Assembly: GCA_900539375.1 (NCBI GenBank)
Contig: UQBY01000006.1
Span: forward strand, 1-64,000
Reading direction: 5' to 3'
DNA: 64,000 bases
Source of the DNA: an uncultured Clostridium sp.
Lineage (GTDB): Bacteria; Bacillota; Clostridia; Clostridiales; Clostridiaceae
Shown: positions 26,744 to 36,680 of the stretch, piece after piece
Position numbering within the stretch: the first letter of the stretch is position 1
Layout of the letters: every line of letters begins with the position of its first letter
The notes under the pieces: model-generated
What the model was told of the DNA's origin: nothing
What the model saw: the letters and a program-made list of their open reading frames with translations, nothing else
The model's database searches: none
Made by a program: the position numbers and the translations under genes

Positions 26744-26860
26744 ATATATCACCTTTTTTTAATAAATCAACTATTTAATATTTTCATAATAACACTTTGA
26801 TTATAACATATAGACATTTATAAATATACAACTTGTTCTTTACAAACTTGTAACCTTATA

Positions 26861-27574
26861 TTAAATTTTATATAAATACTCCTCCATAACTATATCTTCA
26901 ACTTCTTCTATATTAGTTGATTTAGATGTATCCCAATACTTATCTGGAGTCATAAAGTTTTCTCCATAATTCATTTTTAAATATTCTACTGTATTTTCAG
27001 GCATACTTACATTTATTCCATTAAAATCATGTTTTACAATAACATCAACTTTAGGACAATAACATGCTTGAGCTTTCAAATTATTACATTTTGAAGTTTT
27101 TTCATCTATTTTTATATTATTAGCTTCTCCATCAGTATAAAAATTATATATAAATATTCTTTCTCCATTTTCTTCTTCATTATATAAAAATAAATCCACT
27201 AATACTCCATTCCAATTCCATGTTTGTTCTGAAAGTTTTCCAAAGGCATAAAACTCCCTTATTTTCTTAAACCCATTTTTTACTAGTAGTGCTTCTATAT
27301 CTTTATTATAATCCTTTGCATACATTCCAAGGTCTATATCAAAATCATGGTCTATAAATTTTCCATCTCTATAAATTCCTAATAAAGTACCAAAATCCAC
27401 CCAATACTTTATATTAGCTTCATCCATTATGCTGTTAAATTTTTCTAAACAGGGTAGTCCATACTTTTTCATTTTTCGTCCTATAAATCTTAAAGCACAA
27501 AGCTTAAGCCATTTTACAAATTTAGTTTCATATAACCCATATTTTCTTAATTTATTTACAATAAACTTAACCAT
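26861..27574 (-). CDS. second LicD-like phosphotransferase
   Basis: 237 residues. The LicD core is YWVDFGTLLGIYRDGKFIDHDFDIDLG. The second part has the WNWNGVLVDLFLY and CYCPKVDVIVKHDF segments and ends in a C-terminal YGENFMTPDKYWD typical of the family. The first 30 residues are basic and slightly hydrophobic. It is divergent in sequence from the LicD at 23987, so the two probably act on different sites or groups. It is 10 bases downstream of a GT2 gene and about 117 bases upstream of the aminotransferase. Confidence 0.82.
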   Translation of the reverse strand: MVKFIVNKLRKYGLYETKFVKWLKLCALRFIGRKMKKYGLPCLEKFNSIMDEANIKYWVDFGTLLGIYRDGKFIDHDFDIDLGMYAKDYNKDIEALLVKNGFKKIREFYAFGKLSEQTWNWNGVLVDLFLYNEEENGERIFIYNFYTDGEANNIKIDEKTSKCNNLKAQACYCPKVDVIVKHDFNGINVSMPENTVEYLKMNYGENFMTPDKYWDTSKSTNIEEVEDIVMEEYLYKI

Positions 27575-27583
27575 AATACACCT

Positions 27584-28510
27584 CTATATTAATCCTTTTA
27601 TATAACATTTTATTTTCTTTCTATAATATTTTGATGAAGTAAAGGCTCTAAGCGCTAAAACTCCCCCTATTGGATTAAATTTTTTTAATTTCATTGCTCC
27701 CTTTGTAAAGTAAGTTGATGCTTTATAATACTTTTCTTCATCATCCTTAGTTGTAGAATTTATAATATTTTTTACCTCTTCTATAACATCTTTATTGCTT
27801 ATAGTTTCACTTTTATATCTTTCTACTAATTTTTGAGATATTAAAAATTGTTTTAATCCATTTTTATTAGATATAGATGTACTTCTCATTCTATATTTAA
27901 GTAAAACCTCTCTTATGTTTCCTAATTTAAAGCCTTTCTCAAGAGCTCTTAATAAAAAATCATAATCTTCTGCATAAGAAACATCTCTATATCCTCTATT
28001 ATCTTTAAATACTTCTGCTTTTCCAAACCAAGTTGGATGAGGCATACAATTATTATATATTACTCTCTTTTTAAAGCTTTCATTATCTTTTGGAAGATTA
28101 TTAAGTGTGGTTATCTCATTTTCTTCTTCATCTATACATACTACCCCTGAGCCAATTAAATCTAAATTATTATCCTTAAGATACTTTAATTGTTTTTCTA
28201 ATCTATCTTTTATAGCTATATCATCAGAATCCATTCTAGCTATAAAATCTCCAACTATCATATTGAGAGCTTTATTTAAGCTTTTAGTTAAGCCAATATT
28301 TTTTTCATTTATTATAAGCTTTATTCTCTTGTCTTTTTCTTTATATTCCTCTAATAAATTTATTAATTCTTTATTATTAGGGTTATCACAAACTATTAAA
28401 AACTCTAACCTTTTTATAGTTTGTCCTAATATAGATTCTATGGATTTTCTTATCCACTCCTCTGGTTCATTATAAGTACTCATTACAACTGAAATTAATT
28501 CATTACTCAT
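27584..28510 (-). CDS. GT2 glycosyltransferase
   Basis: 308 residues. The GT-A domain starts LISVVMSTYNEPEEWIRKSIESILGQT, with the nucleotide-sugar DxD in GDFIARMDSDDIA and the acceptor-side YAEDYDFLLRALEKG. No membrane segment. The donor is not predictable. It heads the group that runs into the LicD/aminotransferase set, after the terminator at 28665-28700. Confidence 0.9.
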   Translation of the reverse strand: MSNELISVVMSTYNEPEEWIRKSIESILGQTIKRLEFLIVCDNPNNKELINLLEEYKEKDKRIKLIINEKNIGLTKSLNKALNMIVGDFIARMDSDDIAIKDRLEKQLKYLKDNNLDLIGSGVVCIDEEENEITTLNNLPKDNESFKKRVIYNNCMPHPTWFGKAEVFKDNRGYRDVSYAEDYDFLLRALEKGFKLGNIREVLLKYRMRSTSISNKNGLKQFLISQKLVERYKSETISNKDVIEEVKNIINSTTKDDEEKYYKASTYFTKGAMKLKKFNPIGGVLALRAFTSSKYYRKKIKCYIKGLI

Positions 28511-28664
28511 AATATTTCTCCTTATATTAATCTACTTAATTACCACTCTGTCAATTATACTTATTTTTTATTATCTTGTCTAATTACAATTTTTTTATTT
28601 ATTATCAATTAGGTATTTTACTATATTTTCTATAATATGTTATATTACTCACTAAAGCAAAAAA

Positions 28665-28700
28665 TAAGTTATATCACTTTATATTTTGTGATATAACTTA
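28665..28700 (-). terminator. terminator after the 856-residue membrane protein gene
   Basis: Perfect 13-base arms TAAGTTATATCAC (28665-28677) and GTGATATAACTTA (28688-28700), followed on the minus strand by TTTTTTGC. It splits the polysaccharide locus into separate transcripts. Confidence 0.85.
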
Positions 28701-28713
28701 CCTAAACTTTAAG

Positions 28714-31284
28714 TTACAATAAATAACTTGAATTATTTATTACACATTGAATAAATCCTTCAAAAAATAATATACTAGAATATATTACACAAATTACCAT
28801 TATAACTTGCTCTCTAGATATACTAACTCTTTTATTTTCATATTTTATTTTCAAACCATATTTTGAAGAATTCATCCATGTTTCTAATATAAATATTATT
28901 ATTAATACAAACATTAATGTTAAACATACATAATATCTACTTTGACATGAAAAATGACCTGAAATAAAATAAAAATCTTTAAATGCCCTATTAAATTGTA
29001 GCATCAAAGCCACTATAGTTCCTACTAAAAGTGATATATACACCTTTAATTTATTATCTCCATTTTTTCTTATATATTTTGTAAATAAAAATAATGGTAT
29101 TATCCAAAATAAAATTGTTCCAATTCTACTAATTGTTAAAATACTTTTTCGTTGAGAAAATCCTGGCACTCCTGCTGTCCATTGTGCAAAAAATCCATTC
29201 CAAAATGATTTAAAGAATTCATTAAATGATAATTGATTTCTTAATTGTGGTTGAACATATACTAAAGTGTTGTTTACAAATTGTTCAGCTGCATATGTAG
29301 ATAATGCTGGTTGAAATGTTCCTTCTTTAAAAAATATATAAACAAAATAGGATACTCCAAATAAATAAATTGGTAATGTTAAAAAAAAGTATTTATTAAA
29401 AATTGACTTTGTACTTTTTTCAGTAATACAGTTCCATATAACTAATAATAACGCTGCAATAACCACTATTGAGCCTGCTGAAAGTTTAGATAATACAGTT
29501 AGTACAATTCCTATAGCTACTGTAACATATGTTTTTAAATTATATCTTTTTTCTGAATATCTTAATAGTCCTAGTATAAATATTGTTATTCCAACTACTG
29601 TTAAATTATCATTATTTACTGATGCTCCCTCATATAATAACATATGAACAGAATTTATTATAAGCACAAATAACAAATGTAAATAAGGTTTTTTGCTTAT
29701 TCTTGTATAACCTATATAAAACATTAAAAAAATACATGCTAAAATAATAAAGATGTTACATACTCTTATTTTGGTTAAATTAACTATAACTTTATCAGCA
29801 TCAATATTTATAGAATTAGTTAATTTCATAATATGATAATATAAAGGTGGATGACCTAAATAATTTATAGCTTCTGTAAACTTTCCTTCATAATTTCCTG
29901 AATATACTCCTGTACTATAAACATTTGAATATGGGTCTTCTTTTTCTTCTTCATTATATTTCATTAGTATTTTTATATCTGAAAATTTTGGAATTATAAC
30001 ATTATCATTTTCCTCTAAATACGCCACATAGGATATATGTGCAAGTTCATCATAAATATCAACTTTAGAGTAATTTAAATAAAAAAACATTTTAAATCCT
30101 GAAAATATAAATCCACAAATATAAATTGCTATTATAAGCTTTTTAGGATTAATATTTAACCTTCTATAAAACATTGATACTATTATAAGAAAATAAAATA
30201 TTGTAAATGAAATAGATACTATAAGAAACCTGTTTGGTCCATTAAGTATAAAATTAAATGCTATATCATTATCTAAAGGATTTGAATTTTCATATAGTTG
30301 TCCCTCAGTATAATAACTTCCCTCACCAATCCAAAGTACTAAATTATCATTTTCAGCATTTTCTAATGCTTTTATTGTAAAATAATAACTTTTATCATCT
30401 TCAAAAGTAAAGTTTTCTATTTCCACATCATAATACTTATTATCAATTATTTTGTCACCATATATTTTAGAACTATATAATAATTTATCATTACTATTAT
30501 ATATACTTAATAAATAAATTCCATTAATATCAGACATATTTGTTCCAAAATATAAAGATATCCCTTTTATATTTTTATCACCATTAAAGCTTTGCTTATA
30601 TACTTCATCTTCATTAATTCTTTGTGTTATTTGACTTATAGGTATACTTAAAGACTTTATCATTGTTGATTCAGATAAATTCTTAAATAAATTTAATATA
30701 ACTGTACAGTATACAATTACCAATAAAAATATTATTATATATTTATATCTATATTTTTTATATCCATATTTAATAACTTTTCTTAGCATAAATATTAAAT
30801 ATAATATTGTAATTGGTATTAATATTTGTAATTTTAATATATAATCATCACTACAGACCTTATTATATTTATTAATAAACTCTTGTGATAAATTTATTAT
30901 ATTAGAGTTATCCTCTTCTATCTTGTTATTTATCTCTTCTTGTGAAAACTTAGTTAATATATTATTTCGACTTGAAATTGATATTTCTTTAATTTTTATA
31001 TTATTGTCATTATTTTTTATTCCAAAATTATTTATATGATAAAACTTTTCATCTATATAAAATTTAAAACTTTTATTTTTTGAATTACTTTCAATAGAAT
31101 CTTCATTTACAAAACCATTTCCTATATCTAAATATATTGTTGAAGTATTCTCTTTTAATTTTGATTCATATTCTATTGATAAATTCACATAGCCTACAGG
31201 CATTTTGGAAATTAATAACCATAATGCAAAAATAATAAATACTAAACTTACTATTATATCTTTTGTATTAAAATATTTTTTCAC
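28714..31284 (-). CDS. large GT-C-like membrane glycosyltransferase with two extracytoplasmic domains
   Basis: 856 residues, GTG start with AGGAGA upstream. Order: membrane segment (about 11-27), soluble beta-rich domain A (33-125), two membrane segments (about 150-200), beta-rich domain B (210-347), then about ten membrane segments. The first loop after residue 405 has VDIYDELAHISYVAY and a later loop has LGHPPLYYH, resembling the acidic and HPPLYY motifs of ArnT/PMT-type GT-C transferases. Such enzymes use polyprenyl-phosphate sugars outside the membrane, which fits the GtrB-like gene directly upstream (31312). Domains A and B have relatives elsewhere in this locus. Confidence 0.75.
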   Translation of the reverse strand: MKKYFNTKDIIVSLVFIIFALWLLISKMPVGYVNLSIEYESKLKENTSTIYLDIGNGFVNEDSIESNSKNKSFKFYIDEKFYHINNFGIKNNDNNIKIKEISISSRNNILTKFSQEEINNKIEEDNSNIINLSQEFINKYNKVCSDDYILKLQILIPITILYLIFMLRKVIKYGYKKYRYKYIIIFLLVIVYCTVILNLFKNLSESTMIKSLSIPISQITQRINEDEVYKQSFNGDKNIKGISLYFGTNMSDINGIYLLSIYNSNDKLLYSSKIYGDKIIDNKYYDVEIENFTFEDDKSYYFTIKALENAENDNLVLWIGEGSYYTEGQLYENSNPLDNDIAFNFILNGPNRFLIVSISFTIFYFLIIVSMFYRRLNINPKKLIIAIYICGFIFSGFKMFFYLNYSKVDIYDELAHISYVAYLEENDNVIIPKFSDIKILMKYNEEEKEDPYSNVYSTGVYSGNYEGKFTEAINYLGHPPLYYHIMKLTNSINIDADKVIVNLTKIRVCNIFIILACIFLMFYIGYTRISKKPYLHLLFVLIINSVHMLLYEGASVNNDNLTVVGITIFILGLLRYSEKRYNLKTYVTVAIGIVLTVLSKLSAGSIVVIAALLLVIWNCITEKSTKSIFNKYFFLTLPIYLFGVSYFVYIFFKEGTFQPALSTYAAEQFVNNTLVYVQPQLRNQLSFNEFFKSFWNGFFAQWTAGVPGFSQRKSILTISRIGTILFWIIPLFLFTKYIRKNGDNKLKVYISLLVGTIVALMLQFNRAFKDFYFISGHFSCQSRYYVCLTLMFVLIIIFILETWMNSSKYGLKIKYENKRVSISREQVIMVICVIYSSILFFEGFIQCVINNSSYLL

Positions 31285-31311
31285 CCTTTTATTTCTCCTA
31301 TTTTAAATTAT

Positions 31312-32274
31312 CTAATTATTAATTTCCTTATCATTTTTATCATAATCCATCTTTTTTATTCTATATTGAATATCTTCTAATATTTTTCTATTTGCAGCAA
31401 TAATATCAGCTTGAAGCCCAACAATAAGTGTTTCAAACCCAAGTAATAATAAAGTACTACTTAATATTAAAGATTGTACATGCCCATTTCCTTCTCCTTG
31501 TGCAAAAAATACTAAAAATCTTATTCCTATTAAAAATCCTATTAAAAATATTATTCCACCAATAATTGAAAAGAATCTTAAAGGTTTATACATCATAAAA
31601 GCTCTTACTATAGTAACCATAGATTTTTTTACATATCCAAACATACTGTTAAATAATCTAGAAGGTCTTAATTCTGCATTAGTTCTTATTGGAACTGAAG
31701 TCATGGCAATTTTACTTCTACCTGCTTGTACTATAGTTTCTAATGTATATGTATATTCATTAACTACATTCATTCTCATAGCCGCTTCTCTACTATATGC
31801 TCTAAATCCACTTGGCGCATCTGGTATATCAGTATTAGAAGCAACTCTTACTGTCCAGCTTCCAAAGTGTTGAAGCTTTTTCTTTAATGGAGAGAAATGT
31901 TTTGTTTTATCTATTGGTCTTTCCCCTATTACAATGTCTGTTTTTCCCTCTAATATAGGTCTTACTAACTTTTCAATATCCTCTGCACAATATTGATTGT
32001 CTGCATCAGTATTTACTATTATGTCTGCACCATTTCTTAAACAAGCATCTAATCCTGCCATAAAACCATAGGCTAATCCTTTATTTCGTTTAAAAGAAAC
32101 AATATGATGAACTCCCCATTTTTTTGCAACTTCAACTGTTTTATCTTTACTTCCATCATTAATTATTAAATATTCAATTTCATCAATTCCATCAATATAT
32201 TTAGGTAAATCATTTAATGCAACTGTAAGAGTTTCTTCCTCATTATAGCAAGGAATTTGAATTATTAATTTCAT
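31312..32274 (-). CDS. GtrB-like polyprenyl-phosphate glycosyltransferase (GT2 plus membrane tail)
   Basis: 320 residues from the ATG at 32274 with TGGAGG upstream (a TTG at 32289 is rejected). The GT2 domain has LIIQIPCYNEEETL, IVNTDADNQY and YSREAAMR-type acceptor residues. Two membrane segments follow near the C-terminus (FFSIIGGIIFLIGFLIGIRFLVFF and LILSSTLLLLGFETLIVGL). This is the GtrB/DPM layout that makes undecaprenyl-phosphate-linked single sugars for side-chain addition. It is 27 bases before the GT-C-like gene, its likely user. Confidence 0.9.
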   Translation of the reverse strand: MKLIIQIPCYNEEETLTVALNDLPKYIDGIDEIEYLIINDGSKDKTVEVAKKWGVHHIVSFKRNKGLAYGFMAGLDACLRNGADIIVNTDADNQYCAEDIEKLVRPILEGKTDIVIGERPIDKTKHFSPLKKKLQHFGSWTVRVASNTDIPDAPSGFRAYSREAAMRMNVVNEYTYTLETIVQAGRSKIAMTSVPIRTNAELRPSRLFNSMFGYVKKSMVTIVRAFMMYKPLRFFSIIGGIIFLIGFLIGIRFLVFFAQGEGNGHVQSLILSSTLLLLGFETLIVGLQADIIAANRKILEDIQYRIKKMDYDKNDKEINN

Positions 32275-32293
32275 CTTTTTATCCTCCAAAATG

Positions 32294-33271
32294 TTAGTTT
32301 TCTTTTTTTATTTCTAATATTTTTTCAGCAAGTTTTTCAGAACTTCCCATTTCTACAAAATAATATTTTCCTTTTGTTTCTGTAAATAATTCATGATTTG
32401 CAGGATTTTCTCCTAAAATCATTTTTTTATTCATTGCATCATAAATATAAGCCTTTCCAGGAATAGTCCTTCTAGCTTTATTTATATCCTTATTAAAATG
32501 TCCTGCTAAACATAAATCTGAAAAATTTATGTATTTTGCTAATTCTTGTTGAGATAGCCAATCTATATATTTAACATTATCACTTTCAACTTTATTATAT
32601 TTTTTTTGTATGGGACCTATTACATAGAAAAATATATCTTTTTCTTTTTTTAATATATCTACTGCTCCAAGTACTATTTCTACTCCTTGAAGAGGAAGTA
32701 TACTTCCAAAGTATAATACAACAAATTTATCTTTTACTTTATTAGGCTTTTCTATTCTTTTTTCATAATAAATACTTTTATCCGCTTCTAAATATAAAAC
32801 ATTAAGATTATTTTTATTAGCTCCAAATTCTTCTATAAAATACTTTCCATGTTCTTTAGTATCTGAAATTATGTAATCTGCTAATAGTATTGTTTTTTTA
32901 TCTATAGCTTTTAAAATCTTTGCAAATATACTGTTTTCTTTTATTTTTTTTCTATCAAATACCAAAGTATCATACATTGATATAAAAAAGTCTATAATAA
33001 TCTTTTTCTTTTTAAGCTTAAAGTTCCATATTGGTAATATTAATTGAGGTGCAAACCCAATAAACACCAAATCAAAATTCTTCATAGAAGTTTTTAAAAT
33101 GTTCCAATAGACAGTTACTATTCTTTTAGGATAACTTTTTTCTTTAGAACCAATTATCTTATATTCTTTACTATTTTCCTTAATAATATTTATTTCTTGG
33201 GTATTTCTTATATAATCTAAATTTTTAGTTGTTATAAATAATACTTTTTTATCTTTAACTAAATTTATCAT
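32294..33271 (-). CDS. GT4-type glycosyltransferase
   Basis: 325 residues with a GT-B style layout. The C-terminal half has VVLYFGSILPLQGVEIVLGAVDILKKEKDIFFYVIG and a donor-site region KAYIYDAMNKKMILGENPANHELF, as in GT4 family retaining transferases. The first half reads as a Rossmann-like acceptor domain. The start overlaps the UPF0104 gene stop by four bases, showing translational coupling. The sugar is unknown. Confidence 0.82.
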   Translation of the reverse strand: MINLVKDKKVLFITTKNLDYIRNTQEINIIKENSKEYKIIGSKEKSYPKRIVTVYWNILKTSMKNFDLVFIGFAPQLILPIWNFKLKKKKIIIDFFISMYDTLVFDRKKIKENSIFAKILKAIDKKTILLADYIISDTKEHGKYFIEEFGANKNNLNVLYLEADKSIYYEKRIEKPNKVKDKFVVLYFGSILPLQGVEIVLGAVDILKKEKDIFFYVIGPIQKKYNKVESDNVKYIDWLSQQELAKYINFSDLCLAGHFNKDINKARRTIPGKAYIYDAMNKKMILGENPANHELFTETKGKYYFVEMGSSEKLAEKILEIKKEN

Positions 33272-34206
33272 TTTATTTTTCCTCGTTTACTAATTACATA
33301 TACAAGTTTAAAACCAACAAATGCTACTATTTCACCTAAAATAGTCCATATTCTAGATGTTAGTGTAATTAAAAGAAGTAATTCATAATTATAAGTATCT
33401 CCTAAAAGCATTCCTAATACACCTTCACGAATTCCCATTCCATTTGGAGAAGGGCTTAAAAATCCTATTACCCAAGATATTGGATAAGATAAAATTAAAT
33501 ATATTCCTTGAAGTACTTCTACTTTAGAAAAAGCAACAACTAATATAATTAATCCAATACCTGTTAAAAGCCATACTCCCACATATCTTCCTAAAATATT
33601 ATATGTATATTTTCTTTCAAGCTTTATTTCACCAGTACTATCTTTAAATAATTTACTAATAATCTTTATGCCAACTTTTATTATATTAGGAATGAAAATC
33701 ACTGTTAATATTATTAATATTACTGCTATAATTATAATCCAAAATGAATTAGCATTATTTCTAAGTAATATAGGAATAAAAAAGAGTAAAAATAATGCAC
33801 TTGAAATTATTTGAAACACATATTCTAAAATCATACTTACTGTAGTTGCTGCTTTATCAACGCCCTTATTAGTACACATATAAGCTTTTCCAACTATATT
33901 CCATATTCCCCCTGGTATATATCTAGCTAATGCAGATGTCATATGAATATCTAAATAGTCAATTTTTCCAAGCTTTGAATCCATTTTCCATAAAAGATAT
34001 GACCAGTTATATCCTGTTAGTAAAAATACTATAGCATACATAATTACAGATATAACAAACCAACCAATCTTCATATTAGATAAATATGGTTTTATATCAT
34101 TCCAATTCTTCACAAACTGATTTCCCATAAACCATAAAATTAATAAAGATAATATTATCCCTAGGATTTTTAATATACTCTTTTTATAATTAACTTTTTT
34201 TTTCAT
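33268..34206 (-). CDS. UPF0104/LPG-synthase-type membrane protein (possible flippase)
   Basis: 312 residues from the ATG at 34206, with AAGGAGA four bases upstream (an earlier start would add 18 hydrophilic residues). It has about eight membrane segments. The family pattern includes HMTSALARYIPGGIWNIVGKAYM and the C-terminal SPSPNGMGIREGVLGMLLG, found in the lysylphosphatidylglycerol-synthase transmembrane (UPF0104) family. Here, between glycosyltransferase genes, a role in moving or using a lipid-linked sugar is inferred. Confidence 0.85.
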   Translation of the reverse strand: MKKKVNYKKSILKILGIILSLLILWFMGNQFVKNWNDIKPYLSNMKIGWFVISVIMYAIVFLLTGYNWSYLLWKMDSKLGKIDYLDIHMTSALARYIPGGIWNIVGKAYMCTNKGVDKAATTVSMILEYVFQIISSALFLLFFIPILLRNNANSFWIIIIAVILIILTVIFIPNIIKVGIKIISKLFKDSTGEIKLERKYTYNILGRYVGVWLLTGIGLIILVVAFSKVEVLQGIYLILSYPISWVIGFLSPSPNGMGIREGVLGMLLGDTYNYELLLLITLTSRIWTILGEIVAFVGFKLVYVISKRGKIK

Positions 34207-34545
34207 TTTGTCTCCTTTTTGTTTATTTTTTGTAACCAAATCATTTTTTAATTTTAGCATATTTAGATTTAAATATCTATGTATTTATATATAAAACAAC
34301 TCCCAAAAAATAAATTTAATTATGATTAGTAAAAATCACATCAAATTAATCCCGTTTTTATACACTTATTTATATACTTAGTTGTTTAATGGTATTTTTA
34401 AAAAGCTTTTAGCAATTTTGAAAGTATTTTTTATTCTTTAGAACTATTTCTAAAAATAATTCTCTTATTTAAGAAAAAAAAGAAATTGCTAACTTAAGAA
34501 ATATAAAATTTCTTTCATATAACAACTTCTTTTTTTCTTAAATAT
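34207..34545. other. 339-base gap with terminator; promoter not identified
   Basis: Very AT-rich. The only clear structure is the hairpin at 34474-34537. A TTGATG followed by 16 bases and TAATTA is the best minus-strand promoter candidate for the 34206 gene, and it is weak. I see no ORF with a ribosome binding site. Confidence 0.5.
34474..34537. terminator. bidirectional terminator after the DUF2142 gene
   Basis: An outer stem AAAAAAGAAATTG against CAACTTCTTTTTT (one mismatch) and an inner AAGAAAT/ATTTCTT stem, with A-rich and T-rich flanks on both sides. Confidence 0.7.
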
Positions 34546-36519
34546 TTATACTAATAATGATATAAATGCACTCCATAATGTTATTACTTGAAGAGTACAA
34601 AGAAAAAACATTAAATTATTTTCTATATTTTTTTTATAAGTTAATATTGAATTTCTTAACATAAGAAATATTAATGATAAAACAGGAATCATATATCGTC
34701 CTTGTACACCTTCAATTATAGCAGCTCCTTTGTTAGTCCAAGTAAATCCAACTACATGAATAGCAAAGAAAATTCCAATAACAATAAAAAACATTATTAT
34801 TTTTTGTTTTTTAGTAATATATTGTTTATCTTCATCAGTTCTAAATGAAGATAATATAAGTAATATTATAAAACCTATTGTATATATTGGATTTATATTT
34901 ATAAGGTATAATCCACTTATAGTTAAATATATAAAATTAATTGTACATACCTTAAGGTTGTTAATAAATAACTTAATAAATGTTAATGGAGAAGTTATTA
35001 TATCTCCAAATGAATATGCAGGTGCATTAGAAAATGCTGATTTGCTATCTGTATCACTTACAATTCTTAAAGTATCAATTAAATTAAAAACTAAATATGA
35101 TGCTAAAACTACTACAACTAATCCTATTAAAACTTGATAATATTTTTTCTTTGATACAAATTTTTTCTTAGGTATAATTAAAGCTAAAGCACATAATAAA
35201 ACATATATCATTTTTAATGGTGCTAATAAAATTCCAGATATAAATAAAATTATAATATCTTTTTTCTTTTTTTCTTTTTCAGAATATGCAAAATATAAAC
35301 AATATGCAGTATATAGAAATGCTAATGCATTTATTATTGCATCATATGAAAATGAAGTAGCTTGCTGTAAAGTCATTGGCAACAATGCTACAATAAACAT
35401 TGTTACTTTTCCAATAGGCATTTTTTTTATGGCTAAATATACTATTGATAAAAATGCTATTAAATTAAAAAACCTGCCAAGATATAAAGTTGGAATTTGT
35501 CCTAAATGTACTATTCTTGCTATTGTTATTGCTAATGCTGAAGGAAAATATACATAAGCTGGTTGTGAAACATCTCTTCCTTGTACTTCAACTAACTCAT
35601 TATCATCACTTATATCAAAGAATTTATCAAACACAGTTCTATACTGTGTCATTGTAGTTTTTCCATAAGTTAATCCTGCTATACTATCTTCACCTCTACG
35701 TAGATATCCTCCATCCTCTGTTGAATGTCCTTTTAATAACATATCATTAGAATATCTATAGGCTGTATCAACATGTGCAGGTTCATCATAGCCACTATAT
35801 GGTGTTGTCAAAAACATATATGCTAGACCTAAACATAATCCACTTATTAAAAATACATTTTCTGTTTTTATTTTTTTTATAAATAATAAATAACTTATTA
35901 CTAACATAAATATTATGGTAAATATTATACATACTATTACTATTGTTCTTAAAAAATCAGCACTTGTTGTAACTATTCTAAAAGCTATATCCTTTGTTTC
36001 TTCTTTATCATTTATATATAAAGTGCCATCTTTATACTGATCCATTCTAGAGGAACAAATTGTAATAGAATTTTCCTCATTGCATCCTATTGATTTAATA
36101 TTTAATTGAAATTCTTGATTTTTAGTATTTCTAATAGGATTATTTAAAACAAAATCATGATAATCATCATTTTTTATTTTATTTATATTTTCTTTCCAAA
36201 CCTGAATTTTTTCACCTGTTGTTTTATTACTTAACTCTAGTTCTATAATGCCAGATTTATTATTATTATTATTATTCAAAAATTTTATAGAAATTATTTT
36301 TATTCCATCATCAACCTTAAAAGATTGTTTTATATCTATTCCTTCAGTAATTTTTCCAACATTAGTTGCTGCTTCTTCATTAATTATATGATAGTAATTA
36401 TAATTTTTTGATATTGGCACTATTTTCAAAAAATATATAACAGATAAAATCATTAATGTAGTTAATATAATAAAAAATATATTTCTTTTATTTTTATAAT
36501 CCTTTATATTTTTAATCAT
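34546..36519 (-). CDS. DUF2142 membrane protein, GT-C-like, with N-terminal extracytoplasmic domain
   Basis: 657 residues from the ATG at 36519 (AGGGAG upstream; the GTG at 36537 is rejected). A membrane segment (about 13-33) is followed by a beta-rich soluble domain (about 58-184) and then about ten membrane segments. The first loop after the domain carries YSGYDEPAHVDTAYRYSND and DVSQPAYVYFP, the acidic/DE motif of DUF2142 proteins, thought to be GT-C glycosyltransferases acting outside the membrane. An asparagine run (82-87) lies in the soluble domain. It forms its own short unit between two terminators, just after rmlB. Confidence 0.8.
   Translation of the reverse strand: MIKNIKDYKNKRNIFFIILTTLMILSVIYFLKIVPISKNYNYYHIINEEAATNVGKITEGIDIKQSFKVDDGIKIISIKFLNNNNNNKSGIIELELSNKTTGEKIQVWKENINKIKNDDYHDFVLNNPIRNTKNQEFQLNIKSIGCNEENSITICSSRMDQYKDGTLYINDKEETKDIAFRIVTTSADFLRTIVIVCIIFTIIFMLVISYLLFIKKIKTENVFLISGLCLGLAYMFLTTPYSGYDEPAHVDTAYRYSNDMLLKGHSTEDGGYLRRGEDSIAGLTYGKTTMTQYRTVFDKFFDISDDNELVEVQGRDVSQPAYVYFPSALAITIARIVHLGQIPTLYLGRFFNLIAFLSIVYLAIKKMPIGKVTMFIVALLPMTLQQATSFSYDAIINALAFLYTAYCLYFAYSEKEKKKKDIIILFISGILLAPLKMIYVLLCALALIIPKKKFVSKKKYYQVLIGLVVVVLASYLVFNLIDTLRIVSDTDSKSAFSNAPAYSFGDIITSPLTFIKLFINNLKVCTINFIYLTISGLYLININPIYTIGFIILLILSSFRTDEDKQYITKKQKIIMFFIVIGIFFAIHVVGFTWTNKGAAIIEGVQGRYMIPVLSLIFLMLRNSILTYKKNIENNLMFFLCTLQVITLWSAFISLLV
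36258..36276. repeat. trinucleotide (TTA/ATT) run inside the DUF2142 gene
   Basis: About six perfect TTA units encode an Asn run in the extracytoplasmic domain (residues 82-87). Slippage would add or remove Asn without a frameshift. Confidence 0.8.
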
Positions 36520-36637
36520 CTTTAAATACTCCCTCACTATTTATACAAATCTTATCTATTTTATCATTTTTATATTCATAAAACAACCTTACAAAAGTTA
36601 CAATTTATATAACTAAAATTTTTATTAATTTCTAAAT

Positions 36638-36669
36638 AAAAAATGTAGCCTTTTAGGCTACATTTTTTA
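36638..36669. terminator. terminator after rmlB
   Basis: AAAAAATGTAGCC (36638-36650), a short TTTT loop and GGCTACATTTTTT form a near-perfect hairpin with A and T runs on either side, so it can work in both directions. Confidence 0.88.
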
Positions 36670-36680
36670 CTTATAATATT

